Positions 54,538 through 64,000 of a stretch of DNA of 64,000 nucleotides are shown here, piece after piece (positions within the stretch are counted from its first letter, which is position 1; each line of letters starts with the position of its first letter). The DNA comes from Adineta steineri. Taxonomy: Eukaryota > Rotifera > Eurotatoria > Adinetida > Adinetidae. The DNA is taken from assembly GCA_905250115.1 (NCBI GenBank), contig CAJNOI010000015.1, forward strand, positions 499,283 to 563,282, read 5' to 3'. The position numbers and the translations under genes were made by a program. The notes under the pieces are model-generated. The model did no database searches, was not told where the DNA came from, and saw only the letters and a list, made by a program, of their open reading frames with translations.

Positions 54538-54606
54538 TGATGATGATGATGATGATGATAAAGACTAAATGAAAAAGTAAGAGAAGAAGAAGAAGAAGAA
54601 GAAGAA
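54538..54606. repeat. Adjacent (GAT)n and (AGA)n microsatellites
   Basis: About seven GAT units, a 20-base spacer, then about eight AGA units. Confidence 0.85.
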
Positions 54607-55433
54607 TAAGAAGGACACTTATAATATGGACTCGAAGAAAATAAAGGTCATAAAGGAGTAACGAATAAAAATAGAAATAGATATTAAATAAAATTGTGAT
54701 AATAAATAATTAAACGAGATGATGAATATATATAGATATATTCTTCATAGAACAAAAACCTTCAATATATAATAACAATAATAGAAAACAACATAAATGA
54801 TGTATTAACTTTTTTTTTACACTCCTCCTTCTTTCTTCTTTTTACTAGAATAATCGACTTTAAGACTGAGACATGTATACATGTATGTATATGTATATAT
54901 ACTCATATACAGGTAAGAAGTGAGAGAGAGAGAAAGAACAACCTTTGATCGTTAGAAGGTTCACTATATATATATATGTATATATATTCGAAACGGGGTC
55001 ATACAAATCACTTTTTTTTCTCCGTTTCTTCGTTTCAAATCAATATCGATACCCAATGAACTTGTTTGATTAATACATTATCTGAATTTGTAATCATAAA
55101 ATATTTTGGAAAAGTATAGACTATCAAAGTCTTGTTTTCATAGAACTTTGCAGTCACAAAAAGTTAACAACCCTGAATTATATTTTTATTTAAATCAAAT
55201 TTCATCATTAAATCTTGTCAATGATATATATATATATATATCTATACAGACAGAAAACTTTTATATTTATCAAAAGAGTTATATTTATACAAAACAAACA
55301 ACAATATCTCGTGAAAATCGAGAATACAACACAATTTATATATATATATATATGTATATATCGTTTTTTTCCTTCTGATCTGTTAATGTTTGTGTGTATG
55401 TGCACGAGACAACAATTGAACAAAAAAAGAAAA

Positions 55434-58400
55434 CTAATAGTAGAATATAATAAANNNNNNNNNNGTCGTTATTGTTGTTGTTGTATTTAATGTTGGTAAA
55501 AGATATAATTGAAATTGATCATAAACTGTTTTAAGATCTTCTAATGTATATTGATATAAAACAACAACATTTTCTAATTGTTTATCATATTGTAACGCAC
55601 AATCCAAACAACGTACAACATGTTTACGATCAATTTCAGTTATAAATAAAATATTAAATACTTCACAATCACATGTGATACAATAATGTGCTGGTTCATG
55701 TAATGTACGTAATTGTTTACGTACATCAACACCTCGACCAAATTGTTGTTCTAAATAAGATAATGTTAATTGAATATATTTTAATGATTGATGTAAAATA
55801 AATTTTATTAATTCAAATAAATGACGATCATTTATACGAATATTTCGTGCAATATTCCATGTTAAATGTACCATAGGTACAATTGATTTACATGAACATA
55901 AACGATTCCATTCATAACGTTCAATAGCAGTATAATATTGATTATAAACTAATGGACCAACATTCCAAGAAATATTATTACACCATCCAATAGATTGTAA
56001 CCAATAAACACAACTAGATTTTAAAAAAAAACATATCATTATTTATTTAAATGATAAAATGATTATTATTTATTTAATTGTTCTAATAAGTTAACTTACT
56101 ATTCTAAGAAAAGATGATTTATTAAATGAGTTAAGAAACAAAAAAACTATTCTGTTCTGTTAAAAATTACAATAGCTGTTATTAACTAAGAAAAATATAT
56201 TAAAGAGAATAAGGTTTGACCATAAAGGACGTTCAAATATAATCACTGCTTTGTCTTCTTTATTTGTTTAGAAATCTTATTTTGTTTGATATCAAATGAT
56301 TCATATACATGATGCATCACAATAGATTTTTATTTAGAGGAGTGTTCGAAGAGAAACATCACTATCTTCGCTCATCCTATCTATGTTTTTAGTGAAAGTG
56401 CTATGAAATCGATGTTTTTTTTCTATTCGAGAGTAATCATCTTATGATCTTCATTCGATTGTAGAGATAGTAAAGATCCCAGATATTAGACTATCAAAAT
56501 CTTCGATTCCAAATTAATAACACTATCAATGGAAAACTTTCTATTTTTGACAATTTTGGATAACACACTGGATCACATAACTTGTCCTTCTGAACATCCT
56601 ATCTAAAAATCACTTCTACTTCAGAATTTTTCTGAATACAGCGCTTAAAAATCTTCGTAGACATCCAAGAATATTTGATTCTCTCTCTTCTTATTTTTTT
56701 AAGATGCCTTTTAAGAATAACTCCATTCTCACAAAAGATTATTATTGATATATATTAATAGACAAAAAAAATACTTTTATATAAATTCAAAAAAAAAAAG
56801 GAAAATAAGTTCCTAAGTCAACTTTAATCAAATAAATTTACCTATAGACTGAATGTTAAAAATTTGTATCATAATGTATGGTCATCATATAACATAACAA
56901 ATAGATTTGTTCGGATAAAAGAAAAATAATCTTTCAATTCTATTAGCATTTATTCTTAACTTATCTGTACTAATCTATTCATATACCTAATATTATTTTT
57001 CATAATATTTATCTTACCCAGTATTAACAAAAACAAGATCTCCAGGTTTTTGTATAAAACGATATACAGGTACTTGTGCATCATATAAATCATCTAATAT
57101 AGGCCACCATGATCCAGTTAAAAAATCAACACCATTCTTTTCACATAATGTATATATAATACCCCAATACTCATTAGAAACAGCAAACCATTCACAATCT
57201 CCAGGACCAATATTAACATTGATCGCACAAAAATTATTATTTTCTTGATGACCCGGTGTTCTTGATCCGGGTACTTTCATATATAACTGTACACTATTCA
57301 TTCCATGAATTGTATAACCAACATGAGATAAAATATTTCCAGCTGATACAACTCGCATAAATAATGGAAGTTTGGTTAATTCAGATAATTGAGCTGCCCA
57401 TTTTCGTTCATCAGATAAATCAACATTTGTTCCAGATTTGATTGTACGAATTGATGATATAGAAGAATTATTAGCTATTAATGAAAAGAAAAAAAAAGAC
57501 ATTTAGAGTCAAACGGGTTTTCAATTAAGAAAATAATTATTACTTGATGGTTTATTGGAAACTTTTTTTGAAGTTCCATTCGTCATAATCATATTTGAGT
57601 TTGTTGTTAATCCACTATTTGTATTTATTGATGAAATATTGGTTTCATTTAATTCATCTTTAACCATATCATGATATGAATAAGCTTGATATTGTGCATA
57701 TTTCGATATAGTTGTATATGAACGAGTTGATTGATATTTCCAAATATTTTTTAATGGTGTTGTCATTGATGTAAAATCAAAATTTTCATCAATTGCTTGT
57801 TGTCGTTGTGCACGTACTTCAATTTGATGATCAGGTTGACTTTCGACAAGTGTTTTTGTTGAAAATAAACCTAAATCAAGTTTAAGTACATTAGCTAAAC
57901 CACGTACAATACATATGGGTTGTGATAAACAATATTGTTGTAATTGTGTTGATGTTGCTTCACGACGTGTTTCTAAAATAACACTTGGTGTAGTAGGATT
58001 AAGATCAAATGCTGGAGTTTTTGGTGCTTGAGGTAGTTTTGGTATATGACCATCAGGTAAATATGAAACAGGTAATGGTGGTAAAGGTGATGTTGAATGT
58101 TTTAGTATTTTTTGTAAATCATTTGAACTTGTATTACTTGTAAATGATAATGTTGGTTCGATTTTAATACGTTTTGGTCGTATAGATTGATCATTTGTTA
58201 GTAAACGTTTATCAATACGTAATACATCAATAGAAGGTTTTATATTTGCTAAATAAACACATAGATATAATTATAAAGTTTTTTTTTATTAATTAAGATT
58301 TACAAGTGAGAATAGATGGTTGTGACGAGGGTGGAGGAGGAACAAGAGTAGCTTCAGATGATGTTGGATATTGTTGATTTGATAAGTTTGCTGTGGAAGA

Positions 58401-61400
58401 ACTTGGAAGAGAAGTAGTTGTTGATGATGATGTAGCTATTTGTTGTTGTTTTGCTGTCAATTCAACTGGAATTGGTAATGTAAAAGCTTCTTCAACTTTA
58501 GGTAATGGACCACGTGGTCTATAAAATAAAAGAAAGATAAAAAAATATAACATTTTTTCTATTTTTAAATACGTACTGTTTTCCAATAGCACCTTCAGGT
58601 ATTTGAGCAAGACAGGATTGTAATTGATTAATACGATTTATTAATTCTGGATTCCACGATTCTAAAAACAATATAACATTACTATGAAAACATTTATGAG
58701 CTTGTTTTCATTACCATCTTTATCTAAAATTGCTTTTTTATAACAAAAAAGTGCATCTTGTGCTTGTCCACTAGTTTCATATAATATTCCTAAATCCATC
58801 CAAGCAGTTGCATGTTTATTATCAATTTGTATAGCACACACAAATGCTTGTAATGCATCCATTGTTTGATTTTGATGTTGATAAAGAACACTGTAACAGA
58901 AAAAAGAAATATAGAAAAATTCTTTTCTTTTTTGGTTTATTTCAATTTATTCTTTACCCAATTGAACACCAAATATCAGCATTTTGATCTAATTTATCTA
59001 CACAATTTCTATAGGTATAAAAAGCTTCTGTATGTTTTCTTAATGCTGCATAACATCGTCCTAAATAATAATAAGTTATGCCACATGTTGGATCACATTT
59101 ACATGCTTGTTCTAATGTTGTTATAGCTTTTTTTATTTGATTTTCTCTTTCAACATTTAAATTTTCTGTATTAAAATTATTCGATATTGGACCATAGAAA
59201 TAAAGCCAACCAAGTTGTCGTAAAATTTTTCCTTCTAATTTAGCTGGAACAATATCTTGTGGTTGTAATAATTTTTCATAAAGATTTTCTGCTTCAGATA
59301 AATGTCCTTGTTGTTCATAAACAAAACCAATTAAATAAGATAATTCAGAACGTGTTAATGAACATGTACTTGTTGAATCATTTAATGCACGTTGAAAATA
59401 TTTTAAACTTGATGAATAATCACTTAATTGTTTATAAATTAAACCAAGACGAAGATGAACATCACTACGACGTATAAATTGACTATCAAGATAGAGTACT
59501 TGTTGATAAGCACGTATTGCACTAAGAAGAAAAAAATAAAGATTATTCCAATTCATATATTATAAAGTTAGAAAAGAAATAATATTTACTGATTATCAAC
59601 ACCGTAATGATGATAAACAATACCAAGACCGAATAAAAATTCTGAATTCTAAAACAAGAAAAATTTACTAAAATAAAAACATACAAGTAGATTATAACTT
59701 ACATGATTAAGTTTTGTTTCTAATGCATATGCCGCTTGATACGCAGATAGAGCTAGAATAGATAAAAACCAATTGAAAATATACAATCAAAATTTTACGA
59801 TCTGCTCTATATATGTAGTAGTTAAAACTTATCGACTTCCTACTAACAGTCACTTAGAATATACGCAAATTCTTTCTTTTTCAGTTGTTTGTATCGTATA
59901 CTCTGTATAGATCTTCTTGAAGAGTGATATATTGTACACGATAGATTTTTGAGTTACATACTTCTCGTCAAAGAAAAACCCATAAATAATTGACTTTTTT
60001 TAAAAATAGTATTATCATAAGGGAAACTATTCTTAATTATGTCAAGAGTGAGGAAGTCATCAGGGATCACTAATTTCTAGCACATTTCCGGTTAGAAAAA
60101 GCTCACCATGATAGTATTTGGAAAAAAACATTGCATACTGATTTTAACACGTATGAAATTAAATAGAATTACCTTTAGCAAAATCTTCTAATAATAAGTG
60201 CCAATGACCAATGTGAATATAGTATTGAGCTATTTGTAACGAATCTTTTTCATTGCGTATTTTCTCTTCATAAAATTGAATAGCCTTAAAATAATAACAA
60301 AATAGAATCTTAATAATAATAAAAATATTTAACTACCATAAGTAAAAATTGACGTCGTTGTGCTTCTTCTGGTTTGTCCAAATGGATGAGTCCATATAAA
60401 AGACTATAAAAATCATTGAAAATATAATAAACTCTTGAGTTTTATTAAATATTAAACTATCAAACACGCACATATATTCAGTAAACATAATCAATGATGT
60501 TGTTCTATCTTAAAACTACTCTTTTATTTATATAACATGACACTCTGAAGAAGATGAAAGATTTTCTTCTTCTTTTTTTTATCTATTCTTCAAGAAGATT
60601 TGTCATTTGATTATATGATTGTTCGTTCTTACACTCAATTCATCATTACTCTTTTCCATTTACAGTTTCTTTTTCTTTAACATAGATAGCAATAAGTTCC
60701 GTTCATTATTTCTTCTTTTTATCCAACGATCTCCTCCTTCGTCGTCATTCTTTCTATAGATTCTTGTCGACATTATTGTGCCAGTCAGATAGCAGTTTAT
60801 TTTATATAACATGTATATGTGTGCGGAACAAGAAGGAGAAAAAGACGAAGAAAAAAGGGGAAAAAACGAGACTTTTGATTTCACTACTATACTGACTACT
60901 GCATTTATGTCGCACGTCTCGCGTATGAATCTTACACATATACATAGAGTGTGTCAAACAAACGGCGCCGATACATAAGAGCAATACTATTACTAACAGC
61001 GAACACGAGCAAGAACAGAAGAAAGAAAAACGAAGAGTATAAATGTAGCTATCGCTCACTCATCACTATCGACAATCGCATATATATATACTCGATATAC
61101 ATACATATCACACATGGTGTACTAATTTACAACGTTAATATTGAATCGTTTATACTCCTATTGATTTTTTTTGCTTACAAAACTTAGTTTTTCAATGAAA
61201 ATCAAATTTTAATATCAAATTGGTAAGTAATATACTCATATCAGTTACAATAAAATTCTAGAAAACTTAAACTGATTGTATGTTAATCAGATAAGGAAAT
61301 ATTCATCGATTAGATAAGGATAGTAAAGAGATGATAATATAGACGTTTATCATCTCCAAAATTGTATTATTAAACTTTAAGAAAATCATGAGTTCTATGA

Positions 61401-62668
61401 CAAATTAGAAAAATATATAATACGAATACTATTCTGATAACATAATATAAGTAGATATGATATCATCCGTAATTTTTATTATTTAATTAATTCATCGAGA
61501 AATTGAATATGTTATACTATTCTAAAACATTATCTACATTTAAAATCTCTTCATATTTATATTTCTCTTTTGATAAATTTAAATAAAGAAATTAGATTAT
61601 GTTACTAGTATCAAAATATCTATAGTGCCTACTATTCTTAGATAATATGATAAACCTGTATATAATTCATCAAGATGTTGATGATAGAAATAACGACATG
61701 AAGCTTACTAAATAAAAATAATCATAAATGAACGATATATTGAATTAATTAATCTAATACTGTTAATGAGAAGAACTCAAACAACAACTATTCATTATAT
61801 CAACTACTAGGGTTTTCATTTCTATAGAAATATATGTATGGTTTTTAATATAATCTACATGCTTAGAAAAGACTTCTCGGACAAAATAGTTGCTTCTTTT
61901 TTACTACTAACAAATTATTGAAGAGAAATTAAGAGTATGGTTTTTTTAAATAAAATCGGTTAACTAAGAACATAAATTTAAAACGATTTCTATATAGAAT
62001 TTTTTTATATTTAAATATGCAATGAGCTCGAATCATCTAATTAATTTAGATGCCATTCCACATTTAAGAGTTTTATGATATATATAGGATATTTATCTAG
62101 AGTAATTCTATTTTAAATCCATGTCTAGATCTTTCATCAATAGCTTTGAGATTTATTATAACTTCTTTCTATGTTGAACTCTAAACCAATGCACGTCTAT
62201 TTTTAAATTTACTATGAAATTGTTTTAAGCTTCAACTCATCGTAACTTACGATGTCCAATAAAAAAAAAACAATAAATAATAAAATTATTTTTAAAATAC
62301 CATATGAAAAAAACAAACTCGATTTCATTAAATATACAACTTATTTTGCTTTATTCTCATATAATTAATTAATCTTTAACAACAACAAAAAAAAGAAGTA
62401 AATTTTGCTTGCTTTTTAATTACATCTCTGTACGAAATAATTGTAAATAATAGGACTAGTTTAATAGTTTATGAGAACTATAACACATTCATGAAGAAAA
62501 TTATTTTGAAATAATTAACCGTATAATCAATTTCAATGATCATGAAGCAAAAAGAAAACAAAGAACACATTTGACAATTAAAATCAATTCATACCTATCA
62601 TAATCATTTTCTAAAATATCAATTTCTTCATCAGTGAATTGTATTGATAAAGAAGATTGTTCACCCAT
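55434..62668 (-). CDS. KDM6A: KDM6/UTX homologue: TPR plus JmjC protein, predicted catalytically impaired
   Basis: Homologue of UTX, the H3K27me3 demethylase subunit of COMPASS-like MLL3/4 complexes. The first exon starts [15 protein letters not shown] at 62668. After a 2.2-kb intron come TPR repeats ([15 protein letters not shown], then [20 protein letters not shown] and [15 protein letters not shown]), a disordered Ser/Thr/Pro-rich middle and the JmjC domain ([20 protein letters not shown], then [16 protein letters not shown] and [11 protein letters not shown]). A helical/zinc module follows ([17 protein letters not shown]) and the end is [10 protein letters not shown]. Against UTX, the first iron ligands His and Glu (HQE) are kept, but the second His is Tyr ([14 protein letters not shown]; codon 56004-56006), and the 2-oxoglutarate-contacting Ser is Ala (FCAINVN; codon 57224-57226). 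The four zinc cysteines remain. The exact stop is uncertain because of an assembly gap at 55455-55464. Confidence 0.93.
55455..55464. other. Assembly gap (ten N)
   Basis: Ten undetermined bases lie in the last codons of the KDM6 homologue, beside (GTT)n sequence. The true length is unknown, so the stop codon position is provisional. Confidence 0.95.
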
Positions 62669-62983
62669 CGGACAAACTTTATTCTATAATAATCAATATT
62701 GTTTATTTTCTTGAATAAAAAAAAATATCAATCAACAGGGCTACTTCTTGTTCGCATTCTTAAAAATGTTACTTATTTGATAATCAATGGACAAATAAGA
62801 AAATTTTCTTTCTCAACGCCATCATAATAAATTTTATCCTCTAGGAAATTGTCGCTACAATCAACGTAGAAAAAAAACAACCTTTAATTGATACATTGAA
62901 TGACTCACATTATACTTAGCTACACTACTCAACCTTCATTTTAAGCATTTACAAGTAGTATAATTGTTACCATTACATCAAAC
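62669..62983. promoter_or_regulatory. Divergent KDM6/cyclin promoter region
   Basis: Only 315 bases separate the start codons of the minus-strand KDM6 gene and the plus-strand cyclin gene, so the two probably share a bidirectional promoter. An acceptor-like CTATAATAAT (AG at 62684-62685 on the minus strand) precedes the KDM6 ATG. Confidence 0.5.
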
Positions 62984-64000
62984 ATGTCTTTAGCTGTACG
63001 GCCACCTCATTGGTTATATCCTGATTATAATGTTCTTTTGAACTTAAAAGAACGACGGGAGCTAGCTAAAACTATTTTTGATGTGGGTATATCTTTAAAA
63101 TTGTATGTATCTTATTTATTTATTTATTTATTTATTTATTTTTGTGTATGTCCAAAATATATTTCTAGGCCTATTCTGTGTATCTGGACAGCGATTGTTT
63201 ATATACAACGGTTTCTAGTAAAGCATTCACCTACACAAGATTTACATAAAGTATATACTTAAACTGAAAAATAAGTGAATTATATTTCTGTATGATTTTA
63301 TTTTAGTGGGTATGTCAAGCAGCATTACTTCTTGCATGTAAGAAAGCAAAAGTTAAAAACTGTCCTTTGAAACGTATTTATGAAAAGACTAATGCAATAT
63401 TAAATACTACCACTTCTGCATTGTCGAAAGAAGTATGTCAATAAACAAATAAAGATGAATTAAATCTTGTTTTTGATCTTTTAGGTGATTTCATTTCACC
63501 GGAGAAAAATACTTCAACATGAACTTATTCTTCTTTCAACATTAGGTATAAGAAAAAAAAGATAAGAAAAAAAATGAAAACTAAAAAAATTTATTTCCTA
63601 GAATTTGTATGTGATATTCAACATCCACATACTTATATTGCTGAAGTCATTAAAAAACGTGGAGGTAAGCAATGAAAAATTCTTCTAGACGATAGATCTT
63701 TGAGACATGTTAGACTACAGTCATACATTTTTTTAAGATTTTTTCAATATAAATAAATACTTCATAGTCTACCGCTTTGTATTAGATTAAATTAGTAAAT
63801 CTAATATATTCATTATTAAACACATCTATCTCAAAGAGTATAGTGCATTACACATGTTCTAATATATGACTACTAAATTAATAATACTTAATTTTATCTG
63901 ATCCATGACTCTATTTCAGCCATAGACTATTAAAGAGGGACCATGCCTTTATGTTGCTTTCACATATCGAAGTGTATGACAAACCTGCCCACGTAATAAA
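62984..64000 (+). CDS. Transcriptional cyclin (cyclin K/T-like), 3' truncated by window
   Basis: Start MSLAVRPPHWLYPDYNV at 62984. Exon 1 ends at AAA TT and joins in phase 2 across a (TTTA)n-containing intron to give FDVGISLKL|PILCIWTA. Further exons give IVYIQRFLVKHSPTQDLHKW, VCQAALLLACKKAKVKNCPL, then HELILLSTLEFVCDIQHPHT. This is the order of the first cyclin box of CDK9/CDK12-type cyclins (compare the conserved LNLP, TAIVYMHRF, ALFLAAKVEE and IDHPHTYVV positions). The usual KVEE-type tetrad reads KKAKVKN here, so it is divergent; cyclin K versus T cannot be decided. The last visible exon ends near 63664 (GTGGAG|GTAAGC) and the following intron runs past the window end. Probable partner of an elongation kinase. 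Confidence 0.75.
63112..63142. repeat. (TTTA)n microsatellite in cyclin intron 1
   Basis: About seven TTTA units between the donor GTATGT and the acceptor TTTCTAG. Confidence 0.85.

Larger units (their letters stand above)
53897..55433. other. Intergenic, microsatellite-rich
   Basis: 5' flank of the NR2C-like gene. It contains (AAT)n at 54326-54350, (GAT)n at 54538-54559, (AGA)n at 54581-54606 and several (TA)n runs between 54960 and 55350. The overlapping frames at 55106-55490 are translations of (TA)n DNA and are not genes. Confidence 0.6.

Noticed and set aside
55106-55490. Overlapping frames on both strands
   Set aside because: They are translations of (TA)n and AT-rich repeats beside an assembly gap, giving Tyr/Ile repeats only.

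Overview
The window is AT-rich animal nuclear DNA. Its protein-coding genes are broken by many very short GT-AG introns, mostly about 45-80 bases. A bdelloid rotifer is the best fit. The animal markers are a UTX-type KDM6 protein, an NR2C nuclear receptor, SLC2-type sugar transporters and rhodopsin-like GPCRs. Three features point towards rotifers: a fungal/plant/bacterial-type WrbA flavoprotein, tandem families of divergent GPCRs and nuclear receptors, and AG splice acceptors sitting 3-30 bases upstream of several start codons, as expected if a spliced leader is added. The phylum is inferred from these signs; there is no rRNA or other marker to prove it.

Layout, left to right. 1-699: 3' end of a divergent nuclear receptor. 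1189-3797: peroxisomal acyl-CoA oxidase ending in SKL. 4972-7407 (minus): PDZ protein. 7408-13153: long non-coding stretch with one decayed membrane-protein relic. 13154-14823: second divergent nuclear receptor. 17604-18540: WrbA-like quinone reductase. 19228-21662 and 22472-25604: tandem GLUT-like transporters; the second carries an antisense gene for a small secreted protein inside a 989-base intron. 26583-29858 and 29951-34367: EXD3/mut-7 exonuclease and RRP12, only 92 bases apart on the same strand, a candidate two-gene operon. 34656-37073 (minus): cytosolic HSP70. 37671-40672 (minus): ABCG half-transporter. 41605-42290 (minus): small single-pass membrane protein. 43697-49194 (minus): three tandem intronless GPCR genes. 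50144-53896 (minus): NR2C/HR78-type nuclear receptor. About 55434-62668 (minus): KDM6/UTX homologue. From 62984 to the right edge: transcriptional cyclin (K/T-like), divergently paired with KDM6.

How the genes relate. Most are single housekeeping or signalling genes and not one pathway. The clear local relationships are duplications (transporters, GPCRs, and two related nuclear receptors about 13 kb apart), the EXD3-RRP12 pair of RNA-processing genes, and the KDM6/cyclin head-to-head promoter. The most notable molecular observation is in KDM6: the second iron-binding histidine of the JmjC domain reads tyrosine and a 2-oxoglutarate-contacting serine reads alanine, so the protein looks like a demethylase pseudoenzyme.
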